64,000 bases of DNA from Cydia pomonella (GCF_033807575.1 NC_084720.1:18359570-18423569), one strand, 5' to 3'. Numbered from the stretch's first letter, positions 9,828 through 20,263 are shown. Program-made: numbers and translations. The notes: generated by a model not told the origin, from the sequence alone.

Positions 9828-10399
9828 GTACCTGGGCGACCGAGCTTTGCTCGGTTATAACTATTTATTGTAATATGGTGGTGATAATCTACATAAACTT
9901 AAAAAGTAAAATGTGAACTGACAATTATTATTATTTACAATCGATTTTAACCTTACAGCACTTGTCACAGAGTAACGCCATCTATTGTCGATTTCTCTTA
10001 TTACATAGGTCATTTTTTTTTACTAAATTAAACTTGTGTAAAACAATAAAAATTAAAAAATTATATATAAACTTGAACATATAAAAAAAAAACAAAAGTT
10101 AGTCACCGGGCGAGATTCGAACCCGTAACACTAGTTTAGCAGTCCGCGTCTTAACCCGCTGGACCAGACGGACAGTGGCCAGCAACACGAAATTAGTGAC
10201 CATATTCTGCGTCGAAAGAAAAACGCATGAAAACTCGAAAACACGCGTTTTCCCAAACATAAGACTAATCTAGATAGATTGTATACCCCCAAAAACCCCT
10301 ATATATCAAATTTCAGCGAAATCGTTAGAGCCGTTTCCGAGATCACAGAAATATAATTATATATATATACAAGAATTGCTCGTTTTTAAAGGTATAAGA
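9828..10399 (-). mobile_element. Helitron-like non-autonomous element, copy 1
   Basis: Read on the minus strand it starts TCTTATACCTTTAAA, preceded by A, and ends with a 7-bp hairpin (ACCGAGC, loop AAA, GCTCGGT) followed by CGCCCAGGTAC and a T in the flank. A 5' TC, a subterminal 3' hairpin, insertion between A and T and no target duplication are the hallmarks of Helitrons, although the last bases are GTAC rather than the usual CTRR. A tRNA-like segment lies inside at 10102-10179. The other copies are at 12200-12637, 49547-50009 and 52173-52715. No Rep/helicase is encoded. Confidence 0.7.
10102..10179 (-). other. tRNA-like segment inside the Helitron-like element
   Basis: On the minus strand there are an A-box-like TGGTCCAGCGGGTTAAGAC and a B-box GGTTCGAATC. 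A D-stem forms (CGTCT with AGACG), and the acceptor-like ends (GCCACTG with CGGTGAC) pair at six of seven positions. The anticodon arm does not fold. All four family copies keep the A and B boxes. Confidence 0.55.
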
Positions 10400-10619
10400 T
10401 AAAATAACTTTTCTTTTGATATATCATGTGACGTTTTCGTTTACACACTAAAAGCACAGTGTAAAAAGTAACAGTGGGCCGACGCCTTTGATGTTTGCGT
10501 AAATGCCGACACCGCTCAAGGTCTCCGTACCTACCTAGGGTTATCACAGACTTACACAACTGCCCAAAAGAGGATGGAAATGTTTTTAGTTTTCATGTTG
10601 TATGATGTATGTGTACTAA

Positions 10620-10790
10620 TTTTACAAATGACGTCCATTTTGGAAATAAAGATGGCGGACGTCACTTTTTTGAAAAAGTCGTCATGGGTGTTGTTTTCTG
10701 GGTTTTTAGGGGTGTGGATTTCAAAAATGGCATCTATTTTGAAAATAAATATGGCGGACGCTACTTTTTGAAATGGGTGTCGATGTGTGT
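10620..10790 (-). repeat. Diverged inverted units related to the 99-bp array
   Basis: Two diverged units carry AATAAAGATGGCGGACGTCA and AATATGGCGGACGCTAC. They correspond to the reverse complement of the TGTCCGCCATCTTGGATTTC portion of the array at 10871-11590. Together with that array they form an inverted arrangement. Confidence 0.55.
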
Positions 10791-10870
10791 AGCCGTGATA
10801 TCAACCACCTTTAATTCTAAATTGGTCTCTATTTTTGAAATCTGCACCAACAAGAACCGCCAAAATTGAC

Positions 10871-11590
10871 GTCATTTTTGTAATTGGAACCCCGAAGAAC
10901 CTCGGAGATGACACCCATATCGATTTTTAAGAAAAATTAATGTCCGCCATCTTGGATTTCAAAATAGACGTCATTTTCGTAATCGGAATCCCGAGGAACC
11001 TCGGATATGACACCCATATCGACTTTTAAGAAAAAATAATTTCCGCCATCTTGGATTTCAAAATGAACGTCATTTTCGTAATCGGATCCCCGAGGAACCT
11101 CGGAGATGACACCCATATCGATTTTTAAGAAAAATTAATGTCCGCCATCTTGGATTTCAAAATGAACGTCATTTTCGTAATCGGAACCCCGAGGAACCTC
11201 GGAGATGACACCCATATCGATTTTTAAGAAAAATTAATGTCCGCCATCTTGGATTTCAAAATAGACGTCATTTTCGTAATCGGAATCCCGAGGAACCTCG
11301 GATATGACACCCATATCGACTTAAGAAAAAATAATTTCCGCCATCTTGGATTTCAAAATGAACGTCATTTTCGTAATCGGATCCCCGAGGAACCTCGGAG
11401 ATGACACCCATATCGATTTTTAAGAAAAAATAATGTTCGCCATCTTGGATTGCAAAATGGACGTCATTTTTGTAATCGGAACCTCGAAGAACCTCGGAGA
11501 TGACACCCATACCGATTTTTAAGAAAAATGAATGTCCGCCATCTTGGGTTCCATAATGGATGTCATTTTCGTAATCGGCACCCTGAGGAC
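10871..11590 (+). repeat. 99-bp tandem array with three-unit higher-order repeat
   Basis: The word GTCATTTT recurs at 10871, 10970, 11069, 11168, 11267, 11364, 11463 and 11562, giving a 99-bp period with one 97-bp unit (2-bp deletion near 11319). Each unit contains AACCTCGGAGATGACACCC and CCGCCATCTTGGATTTC. Shared variants make units 1-2-3 resemble units 4-5-6, a 297-bp higher-order repeat. Because 99 is divisible by three, a long frame stays open through part of the array, but nothing suggests a protein. Confidence 0.85.
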
Positions 11591-11814
11591 TTTCAAAAAT
11601 AATGAAAACATCAAATACTACATGATACATATACAAACAGAAGCAAGAAACAATTTCTTGCTTTTTAAAGTCTTAAACTACTCATAATTTCTTAAAATAA
11701 GTTATAAAACATGTCCGCCATTTTGAATTTTAAAATTGATATCATAATTATGATATATTTTTGTTTACACTGAGACAAATAATTAGCACATGTCGTATGA
11801 AATATTTTAATTGT

Positions 11815-12155
11815 GTGTGTTTTTTTTTATACTACGTCGGTGGCAAACAAGCATACGGCCTGCCTGATGGTAAGCAGTATCCGTAGCCTATGTACGCCTG
11901 CAACTCCAGAGGAGTTACATTCGCGTTGCCGACCCTAACACCCTCCCACCCCTCGTTGAGCTCTGGCAACCTTACTCACCGGCAGGAACACAACACTATG
12001 AGTAGGGTCTAGTGTTATTTGGCTGCGATTTTCTGTAAGGTGGAGGTACTTCCCCAGTTGGGTTCTGCTCTAGATCTGGAATGACATCCGCTGTGCTGTG
12101 CCCTACCACACAGAGCCAGATGACATTTACAATGCCCATACCTCTCTTATAATGC
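11815..12155 (+). repeat. Long dispersed repeat, family C (nearly complete)
   Basis: It begins after a T-run with CTACGTCGGTGGCAAACAAG and continues through GCCTGATGGTAAGCAG, CAGTTGGGTTCTGCTC and TCTAGATCTGGAATGACATC to GCCCATACCTCTCTT. Similar full copies lie at 28806-29131 and 47337-47660 on the minus strand, with partial copies at 15259-15375 and 49229-49315. It has no coding capacity and is probably a retroposed non-coding segment. Confidence 0.65.
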
Positions 12156-12199
12156 CTGTGCTAAAAATGTGATTGCGAACTACCTGCAATAACTATACA

Positions 12200-12637
12200 G
12201 TACCTGGGCGATAACTAACTATTTATTGTAATATGGTGGTGTATGTATAGGTGATAATCTTAACTACATTCTTTTACTAAATTAAACTTGTCTAAAACAA
12301 TAAAAATTATAAATAAAATTGAACATATAAAAAAAAAACAAAAGTTAGTCACCAGGCGAGATTCGAACCCGTAACACTCGTTTAGCAGTCCGCGTCTTAA
12401 CCCGCTGGACCAGACGGACAGTGGCCGGCAAAACGAAATTAGCGACCATATTCTGCGTCGAAAGAAAAACGCATGAAAACTCGAAAACACGCGTTTTCCC
12501 AAACATAAGACTAATCTAGATCGATTGTTTACCCCCAAAAACCCCCATATACCAAATTTCAGCAAAATCGTTAGAGCCGTTTCCGAGATCCCGGAAATAT
12601 AAATATATACAAGAATTGCTCGTTTAAAGGTATAAGA
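12200..12637 (-). mobile_element. Helitron-like non-autonomous element, copy 2
   Basis: The ends match copy 1 (TCTTATACC start after A, CGCCCAGGTAC end before T). The terminal hairpin is missing and a section between the tRNA-like segment and the 3' end has been lost, leaving 438 bases. The tRNA-like A and B boxes lie at about 12347-12424. Confidence 0.65.
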
Positions 12638-12852
12638 TAATTAGGCATTAAAACACTCGTGTGATCTTTTTAAGAAACTCACTTCGTTCGTTTCCTAAGC
12701 CCACACTCGTGTATTTTAATGCCTTTTATTATGTAGCAGTAACATAAACTACTAATATATGTTGAAAGTAAGTACAGGCGGCTAGCACAATGGTAACAAA
12801 AGACAAAAGTTTTGAAAATCTAATTTTCATCATCGTCACTTGGCTGTACATT

Positions 12853-12955
12853 TGAGGGCCTATCGCGAACCTCTCTGTCGCACTTGTAAATTCGTACGTA
12901 AGTATGACAGGGAGGCAACACGTCGAACGTGGTTCGCGGTAAGCCCTCTGATGCC
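12853..12955. mobile_element. Short inverted-repeat MITE
   Basis: The ends GAGGGCCTATCGCGAAC and GTTCGCGGTAAGCCCTC are imperfect inverted repeats. An inner inverted pair (GCCTCTCTGTC-like and GACAGGGAGGC) surrounds TTCGTACGTAAG. A copy with a second element inserted lies at about 25545-25762. Confidence 0.65.
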
Positions 12956-13269
12956 ACCTCCATTAGTCTTTTGTACGCCGGTATAGCCTTCGACTCAATG
13001 TATAATCTACACTTTTTATGGAAACGTAGTTCCTCCTTCCCGTAGAAATATTTAACTTTCCCATCACCAAGAAAGATTATTTGCTCGCAGTTATTAGCTG
13101 CTCAATTCCTCGTTTTTTCTCTGTTACTAAGTCAGTACAGTACACATATCAAACATTTTTCACTCATTTTGAAGTCATAATAACTTTTATTCTATAATTA
13201 AATTCATGTAATGTCTGCATCTAATTTATGTGCACGATAAACAAACAAATGAATGATTTGAAAGAAAAG

Positions 13270-13410
13270 ACAAACAGCGCTTGCGAAGCTGAGCGGGGGG
13301 CGCGGGCGGGGCGAGGTATCTATCGCTCACTAGGTCGGCTACGATAGGCTCCCGCGCGCCGAGCCGACATGTTGACGGACCAGCGCGGCGTGGTTATGAA
13401 TTTCGCGCCT
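13270..13410 (-). other. GC-rich island next to the ~129-bp repeat (block 2)
   Basis: This GC-rich patch with GCGGGGGGCGCGGGCGGGGC lies beside the reversed repeat block, mirroring 9015-9110. There is no coding frame of note. Confidence 0.3.
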
Positions 13411-13516
13411 TTTTAAGTTGATTTTACTATTACAATGCAAGCTACACACAGATATTTCTACCTTTCCATAAAATGGCTGCATATATTATTTTATAGTAAT
13501 AGACTTATCTCTACGG

Positions 13517-13791
13517 ACTTTAATTCAATATTAGATCTTACAGGACAAAAAACGCATATTAATTGTAAAGCACATATCCTATTCTTCTAATTTTTTGCCT
13601 TGCCTATTAACTTAAGAATTTAGATATGATATTGTGGATTTTTCAAACTTTAATTCAATATTGACAAAATAATAAGCTAATTTGAGTTTGACAAAGTAGC
13701 ACGTTGATTTTTTTTCTAACAATTTGATAGCATAAAGCCTCATACATATTATAAAAGACGATGCTTAAATTTTGTACTTTAATTCAATATT
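13517..13791 (-). repeat. Degenerate ~129-bp tandem repeat (block 2)
   Basis: ACTTTAATTCAATATT, the reverse complement of the block 1 motif, occurs at 13517, 13647 and 13776, spaced 130 and 129 bases. A related word, CTTACAGGACAAAAAA or CTTATAGGACAAAAAT, occurs at about 13537 and 13931, roughly three periods apart. The spacing matches block 1 at 8478-8881. Confidence 0.6.
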
Positions 13792-14285
13792 CAAAATTCA
13801 TCAATAAAAATACATAAATACCTTATTTATATCTAACACTCGTTCTAAATTTTCTTCATATATTACAAATATGCTTAAAAATATGTCCCATACCAGATAA
13901 ACATCACTTTTCACTCTTTAGAATTATCGAAACTTATAGGACAAAAATCCGGTCCCACTATTGGTCTAACAATATTTAGTGTAATTGCAAATTTCAAGGT
14001 TCATTATTTTAAAACTTACGACAACAATGTAATATTATTTAACTAGTATATAATACGTGAACTAGTTTAAAATATTTAGGCTAGCACGTCGTTAGCAATC
14101 TTGCCAAATTGTACGCGTCAGTTCTCGGAAATTCTGCGGACAGACAGACAGATGGGCAGACGTGTGAGCTTTTACAAGTCCTGCTTTTTGGCTTCCCTGC
14201 CAATGATACCACGTGTGTAATTAATATGATACTTCTGCCCGCAGCTTCATCTGCGTTGAATGATTATGATCATGAAATTATATAA

Positions 14286-14560
14286 ATAAATAAATAAATA
14301 TTTATAGGACATTATTAGTATTATTACACAAATTGACTAAGTCCCACAGTAAGCTCAATAAGGCTTGTGTTGAGGGTACTTAGACAACGATATATATAAT
14401 ATATAAATATTTATAAATACTTAAATACATAGAAAATACCCATGACTCAGGAACAAATATCCATGCTCATCACACGAATAAAATGCCCTTACCAGGATTT
14501 GAACCCGGGACCATCAGTTTCGTAGGCAGGGTCACTACCCACTAGGCCAAACCGGTCGTC
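14286..14560 (-). mobile_element. tRNA-derived SINE, family A, near-complete
   Basis: On the minus strand the head GACGACCGGTTTGGCCTAG carries the A-box region, and CCCGGGTTCAAATCC is the B-box. The body includes GTGATGAGCATGGATATTTG and CGTTGTCTAAGTACCCTC, and the tail is an AAAT-type repeat. Other copies are at 36979-37247, 61848-61980 and 62843-63087, with altered copies near 18.6, 35.6 and 41.0 kb. It is non-coding and depends on LINE machinery. Confidence 0.8.
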
Positions 14561-14756
14561 AATATTAAAAAAAATAAATTTCGGTGATATTAAAAATTAT
14601 GTCCTTACCCAGGGCCAAAATATCTCCATACCAAATTTCAACTAAATTGGTTAAGCGAATTAAGCGTGAAGAGGTACGAGACAGGGTTACTTTCGCCATT
14701 TTCAATTTCAATTGTTTTGAAGTATAGTTTAGGATAAGATAGGTGCAACAAGCTGC

Positions 14757-14935
14757 AATAGTACATTACGATACAAGTGCGAAAGTAGGAAACTTTCGCA
14801 CGCGTATTGTACAACGTTTTACAGTACATATGGGCCTTTAATTTTTGACATACGCACGTAAATTAGCGCCATGTGTACTGTAATAGTACAATACGATACA
14901 AGTGCGAAAAATAGGAAACTTAATAAAATATTATT
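14757..14935. mobile_element. MITE-like element related to 5119-5392
   Basis: Words TAGTACATTACGATACAAG and GTACAATACGATACAAGTG occur at both sides around TACAGTACATATGGGCC and GCCATGTGTACTGTA. The blocks are those of 5119-5392 in a shorter arrangement. Confidence 0.5.
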
Positions 14936-15258
14936 TCATGTAAGTAGATAAAATCTGGATTCCTCTCCCCCCTACTAATGTTCCTGTTGCCGTGGAAACC
15001 TTTGGCTGTTGATGTGCTGAGGCCAAGACTTATTGGGGAAGTGGGCAGAAGCATGAGGAAGTATGGTCATGACCCTCGCTCCGGGTCGTTCTTGATGCAG
15101 GGGCCTTCTTGATGTCCATCGCCGTTCAACGTGGCAACGCGGCGAGCGTGATGGGCTCCTTTGCGTAGAGGGGCGCGGGGCAAGTTTTGCCGATAGTTTT
15201 AAATTAGGTTAAGATTTTTGTGTTTATATAACTTTGTGATTAATAAAATAGATAGATA

Positions 15259-15375
15259 GATTTTTATACTATGTAGGTGGCAAGCAAGCATACGACCCGC
15301 CTGATGGTAAGCAGTCTCCGTAGCCTATATACGCCTGCAACTCTAGAGAAGCTACATGCGCGTTGCCGACCATAA
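15259..15375 (+). repeat. Dispersed repeat, family C (5' part)
   Basis: It carries CTATGTAGGTGGCAAGCAAG and GCCTGATGGTAAGCAG followed by GCGTTGCCGACC, then diverges from the family. Confidence 0.6.
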
Positions 15376-15429
15376 CACTCCGCAACCTCGTTAAGAATAC
15401 TCGTTATTGGCACACCTCAATAAAAAGAT

Positions 15430-15545
15430 ACAAGAAAAGAAAAGAAACAATTTATTAAATGCAGAGGCAGAGAACAGGCGGCCTTATCGCTAAAGAGTGA
15501 TTTCTTACAGACAATCTTTGGGTAGCCGAAACAGAGAAGTTATAG
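15430..15545 (-). repeat. LINE 3' untranslated region-like fragment
   Basis: It shares GGCGGCCTTATCGCTAAAG and CAGACAATCTTTGGGTAG with the 3' region of the near-complete LINE at 41742-46431 and with 28446-28525. It is a severed 3' end. Confidence 0.55.
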
Positions 15546-17572
15546 AAAAAGTAGGTGTTGCTAAAACGGTTATAAGATACGAATTATAATTTATAACTAC
15601 ACATAAGTAGGTACTGTATCTGGCTCTTCCAAAGTCAAATTAACACGAGATTCCAGGAAGAGGCAATCCCAAGCCAAGAGACCTTGCATCCAACAGCGGC
15701 TGAAGGTTAAGTGCGGCCGACGCCCGGACAGCGACCGCGGCCAAAAATCATTTTTACTGGAAGAGACATTTACAAAAAATTTAATTTGCTGGAAAAGACA
15801 ACATCCATGAAAAACACACAAATATACACAAATCCAGTCAATATATAGATACACATTGTAGCCTCACATGAAAAAATATTGAAAGATAATTACAGAGGAA
15901 AGAGCTATGTCAAGAGAGACCTTGCAGCCAATAGCGATTGAAGGTTAAGTGCGGCCGACGCCCGGACAGCGACCGCGGCCAGATAAAAAACATTTTTACA
16001 TTTATAGGACTAAAAACTTATTTCTTGGAAGAGACAAGAAAAAACTAGGAAAACAAGAAATAAGAGAACATTTGAACAATCGAAAAACGTACACAAATCC
16101 AGTAAAACATAGTAAAACAAGGGTCGAAATTAATACTAGATCCGCGACACTTGGAAGAGATAACAAAATATAAATATATATAAATCTAGGCTCTCTTTTC
16201 TATCCTCCTGTATCCTCTCTTTAGACTAACACACAAAAATATAAATATGAGTTAAAAATTATGGTCATGTGTAAAAGAGGAAGGGGCAATTCCAAGACTT
16301 TGCAGCCAATAGCGGCCGACGCCCGGACAGCGACCGCGTCTGAAACAGCTTGGAAGAGACATATTACAAGAAAACTCAGGAAGAGACAACATTAAGAAAA
16401 AAAATATATATAAATAAATCCAGTCAATACATAGATACGCTTACATGAAAAAATATTGAAAGAATGTGATAAGTAAAAACTAAGAAAAACCTTGCGGTTA
16501 ATAGCGGATAAAAGTTGCACGACCCGGAAAGCGATCGTACCTAGCTGTAAACAGCTAAATTACTGAAGAGATTTAGAGGTGACAAAAAGAAGATATTTAA
16601 ACAACATTTCGAAAAATAAATTGTGTCCAGTTGAGGCAAACATTGTGATGAGAAGGTTATTCGAAGAGATGAAGAGGCTAAGAGAATCCTTGCGACCAAT
16701 AGCAGCGGTACGGTATCGCGGGCATCGCGGCCGACGCCCGGACAGCGACCGCGCTGAGCAGAAAACGGATTAGGTGGAAAGCGTGGAAGAGACTAAGAGG
16801 TGACAAAAAGATTTTTTACAAAACATTTTGAAAAAGTGTCTCGTTGAGTGAATTACAGAAGTAGAAAGAGTTATAAAAAGTAGTATTTAAAAATTGGAGT
16901 TGGAGTTCTGATACTGGCTGTGCTTATAAGCACTCATATTTTTTTGTGTATTACTTACTGTAAACGCTGTAGAACTTCTCAATAAATATTAGAATTTTTT
17001 AATAAATAAATAATTTACTTAATGAAGTTACAGAAATAGGGAATTCTAATATTGACAGATACAATGAAAATAGCTACAGCTTTGCAAGGATGTATTTTTG
17101 ATTAACCTTACGCCTACTAGACGAGACAAGACTTAAGAGGTAAGATATAAAAGATAAACCATCACATAGTACCTATGCCATAATGCTAATTTAATTGAAT
17201 ACAATAATCGTTTCATAGTGATGAAAAAAGCAGTCAAAATTGTAGTTGATGTTTAGCTAACCACCACAGTCAACGTATAGCATAAAGGTTAAAGGAGAAA
17301 AAGTATAGGCAAAAAAAAACCTATAAATGTAAACAGATAAATATATGTTTGTCCTTATTTTACCTTTTGAAGGTTACATGCAGCCGAAGCCCGGCCAAGC
17401 CCTAAGGCCTGAACAAGGGTATACTGAAAATAAACAGCCAACTTGAATCCAAATTAAAATATAACCAACGTAACATTGAAACAGGATCTATAGGATGAAA
17501 AGATAATAAACAAAGAATATAACTTTCCTATATGTGAGTAAAAATTTAACAATTCTAAACGCTTCTTACAGC

Positions 17573-18057
17573 CCGATTCGAACTTAAAGATTCGTCAAAT
17601 ATTGGGTAAGATACGATATGGATCGGATATGTCAGTATCAAAAGTGACATTCATTCAGACAAAAACGTGACTTTTAGTAGAAACAGAAAAAGTTTATTCT
17701 ACAAAAATGTATAGATTAAAAGGGGTTCCCAAAAAAAAAACAAACTTATAAGTACCCATAACATTACAATGCATAACATTATATTACATGACACATTAGA
17801 CAAGAAATGGTCCCGACTCAGCATGGTGTTAGCCTGGATGGGCCAACCCTGGTCTTTCGTCGGGGCCACGTGTGAAGCACGGAAAGTACACAACATTAAA
17901 AATAGGAATAATAAACAATAGCAATAAAACAAACAAATTGAAAAGAAATAAATAACTAATCGCAGTTAAATTTACCTTTTGGCACTAACATATCACATAT
18001 CCGATCTATATCGTATCTATATCTAATATTTGACGTATCTTAAAGTTCGAATCGAAC
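17573..18057. mobile_element. Element with imperfect terminal inverted repeats
   Basis: The left flank TCGAACTTAAAGATTCGTCA followed by AAGATACGATATGGATCGG is mirrored at 17985-18057 by CCGATCTATATCGTATC and GACGTATCTTAAAGTTCGA. The interior (about 17680-17960) contains a separate block sharing AAATGGTCCCG with 48428-48520, suggesting a nested insertion. A related end lies at 21307-21390. Confidence 0.45.
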
Positions 18058-18116
18058 CGTTATTATCACAGCATCCACCCTTGATATTTTTTTGTTTGGC
18101 CATCCATATGGCCGGG

Positions 18117-18160
18117 TAGAATTATCTACCAGTCAACCATTTGACTGGTAGATAATTCTA
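18117..18160. repeat. Perfect 20-bp inverted repeat with 4-base loop
   Basis: TAGAATTATCTACCAGTCAA (18117-18136), loop CCAT, then its exact reverse complement (18141-18160). The sequence resembles the CTACCAGTCAACC part of the retroelement 3' ends at 5446 and 9236, so it may be a fold-back of that end. Confidence 0.7.
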
Positions 18161-18237
18161 TGAGGCATCAAATCCGCCTGTTATAAATATTAAATAAATA
18201 AGTAAATATAAATACTTACATACCCTATGTGCATATA

Positions 18238-18584
18238 CCGGGTGTTTCCTGTAACACGAGCAAATAATTAAACCATAGATTGTACTCCTAAAATGATATA
18301 ACTTATGATTAACAACTTTTAAAAATTATGAAATGTTTAGATTTTATCTTTTTCATACAAATTTAATATTATTTTCAATGTACGCTGACATCAGTGTGTT
18401 TGACGTTGCTTGTCACGCTTTAAACGTAACCAAATTCGCAATACATTGCGTCTTAGAATTAACTTCAATGTGTAATAAAAATTAAAATATAAGTTATTTT
18501 TAAAAGTCGCTGAACAAATGTTGATCAGTTTGAGGAGTACAGTCTACAGTTTAATTTATTGCTCCTGTTACAGGAAACACCCGG
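18238..18584. mobile_element. Mariner-like MITE with TA target
   Basis: The ends CCGGGTGTTTCCTGTAAC and GTTACAGGAAACACCCGG are perfect inverted repeats flanked by TA (18236-18237 and 18585-18586). It is 347 bases with no transposase frame. It lies within a decayed family A SINE whose sequence continues on the right side (18590-18692). Confidence 0.75.
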
Positions 18585-18589
18585 TATAC

Positions 18590-18692
18590 ATAAAAACATA
18601 GAAAATATCCATGACTCAGGAACAAATATCTGTGCTCATCACACAAATAAATGCCCTTACCGGGATTCGAACCCAGGACCATCGGTTTCATT
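18590..18692 (-). mobile_element. SINE family A remnant split by a MITE
   Basis: It contains CATGACTCAGGAACAAATA, GCTCATCACAC and the B-box region GGGATTCGAACCCAGG, matching the family A SINE on the minus strand. The body is interrupted by the MITE at 18238-18584. The distal part is missing apart from AT-rich traces at about 18189-18232. Confidence 0.6.
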
Positions 18693-18865
18693 ACCTTAAT
18701 GTATGCAATAAAATAAATAAAAAATACAAGATCGCTCCTAAGATTACTTGTTTAGCCTTATTTTACCTCGTGGCCAGCGACTGAAGGTTATATGCGGCCG
18801 ACGCCCTGTGAGCGACCGAGAGAGGACTGAAAATAAACAGCCTGCTGGAAGTGCCTTTTGTTATA

Positions 18866-19078
18866 TATATTTTTTTTTATGGTAGAGGAGGCAAACGAGC
18901 AGACGGATCACCTGATGGTAAGTGATTACCGCCGCCCATGGACACCTGCAACACTAGAGGGGTTATAAGTGCGTTGCCGGCTTTTACGCTCTTTTCTTGA
19001 AGGTTTGAAGGTCGTATCAGTCCGGAAATACCGCAGGCGACAGTTCATACCACAGTTTAGCAGTGCGAGGCAGAAAAT
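18866..19078 (+). repeat. Dispersed repeat with GGATCACCTGATGGTAAG core
   Basis: A close copy of the element at 119-305 in the same orientation, starting after a T-run. Confidence 0.6.
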
Positions 19079-19155
19079 TCCTATGTATTTATATCCTATG
19101 TATCCTATGTATTTGTTATGTGTTCTCAGGGATTTAAAGTAAATAATGCTCATAT

Positions 19156-20263
19156 CTTCTTCTCCTTGTCCTTTTCCCATTATTTGGGGTCGGCTCTCCT
19201 AGTTACATTTCGCCAGGCTTCGCGGTCCTGGGTCATGTCAGGTGGGATTTGGGCTTCTTCCATATCCCTCTTCACTGTTGCCAGCCATGTTAGTCGGGGT
19301 CTTCCTCGTCGCGACTGTGTGGGGAACATATCCAGCACCTTGCGTGTCATATGTTCGGGCTCTCGGCGCATGACGTGGCCAAACCATCGAAGTCGCCCTT
19401 CGGTTATTTTTTCGGGTAAAGGTCTAACTTTAAAACTACCGCGGATGTAGGTGTTACGGATGCGGTCTAGTAAGGTGACACCACCGGCCCAGCGCAGCAT
19501 TTTCATCTCTGCGACGTGAAGTTTATCCTCTAGCTGTTTTTTGAGGGCCCAGCACTCGGCGCCGTATGCCATGGCCGGACGGACTGCCGCTTTATAAACT
19601 TTTCCCTTAGTGGTCACCGGCATTCTCTTGTCACATAAGACACCCGTTAGGTCTTTCCACTTCATCCAACCAGTGTTTATTCTGTGGGAGACATCGGCAT
19701 CAATGGTACCATCACTGGAAATGACCGAGCCTAGATATTTAAAGCTGTTAACCTGATTTAATGGCGTTCCATCCAAGGGGATGATATGGAGGTTTCGGCT
19801 ACCAGTGAAGTTACAGTGCATATATTCTGTTTTATGGCGGCTTATCCGTAAGCCTGCACTCTCTAGAGCAACTCTCCAGTCCTCCAGCATTTTTTGTAGA
19901 TCGTGAGATGTTTCGTTAATGAGGACTATGTCATCTGCATAGAGCAGGGTCCACGGTGGTGGTTGTTGCAGTTTGGCGGTCAAGTAATTCATCACGATGT
20001 TAAAGAGAAGGGGGCTCAGAGCTGACCCCTGATGGACGCCGACCTTTACTTCAAACTCGTCACTCAATCCTGCTGGGCAGCGCACTCTGGTTGTGACATC
20101 ATTGTACATATCTTTTACGGTATCAATGTAGCATTCGGGTACACTATGTGCTCGTAGTGCCTGCCAGATTAGGTTTCTTGGGACCCTGTCGAATGCTTTT
20201 TCTAGGTCGATGAACGCCATGTGTAGGTCAGCCCTATTGTCCCTGAATTTTTCGATTAGGATT
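19156..20263 (-). mobile_element. 5'-truncated RTE-clade non-LTR retrotransposon with 14-bp duplication
   Basis: A perfect 14-bp repeat, AATAATGCTCATAT, lies immediately outside both ends (19142-19155 and 20264-20277). The 3' end reads AAGGACAAGGAGAAGAAG after the stop codon, as expected for RTE-type elements. The 5' end is cut inside the reverse transcriptase domain, a common outcome of target-primed reverse transcription. Intact duplications and an uninterrupted frame suggest a recent insertion. Confidence 0.85.
19180..20263 (-). CDS. Reverse transcriptase C-terminal part, RTE clade
   Basis: The frame is open from the truncation point to the stop. The first internal methionine (20220) starts a 346-residue segment. 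Counting from that methionine, catalytic motif A DLEKAFD is at residues 5-11, GVHQGSALSPLLF at about 61-73 and the YADD box at 94-97. The thumb and C-terminal region with AYGAECWALKK and LRWFGHVMRRE follow. These motif forms are typical of RTE-clade non-LTR enzymes, which copy element RNA at a nicked target. The endonuclease and N-terminal RT motifs are absent because of 5' truncation, so the product cannot act on its own. No frameshift or internal stop is seen. Confidence 0.88.

Larger units (their letters stand above)
15640..18860 (+). repeat. Unexplained repeat with a conserved GC-rich core
   Basis: A GC-rich core beginning GCGGCCGACGCCCGGACAG and ending GACCGCG occurs at 15713-15742, 15951-15980, 16312-16338 and 16727-16753. 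Decayed forms lie at about 16516, 17380 and 18793. Around it are CCTTGCAGCCAATAGCGG and TGAAGGTTAAGTG upstream and TGGAAGAGAC or AATAAACAGCC downstream, in purine-rich DNA. Spacings are about 238, 361, 204 and 211 bases, then about 653. This resembles a decayed tandem repeat of about 210-240 bases with later insertions. I do not recognise the family. Confidence 0.55.

Noticed and set aside
10871..11590. CRISPR-like array
   Set aside because: Units are contiguous 99-base monomers without unique spacers, in a eukaryotic context.
11268..11636. 122-codon frame with 33-residue internal repeats
   Set aside because: A 99-bp tandem repeat keeps any open frame in register. Inverted units and indels interrupt it elsewhere, and no start or gene context is present.
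12260..12565. 101-codon frame within a Helitron-like copy, with similar frames at 49598 and 52198
   Set aside because: The frames follow the shared non-coding element and run through its tRNA-like segment; frame length differs among copies.
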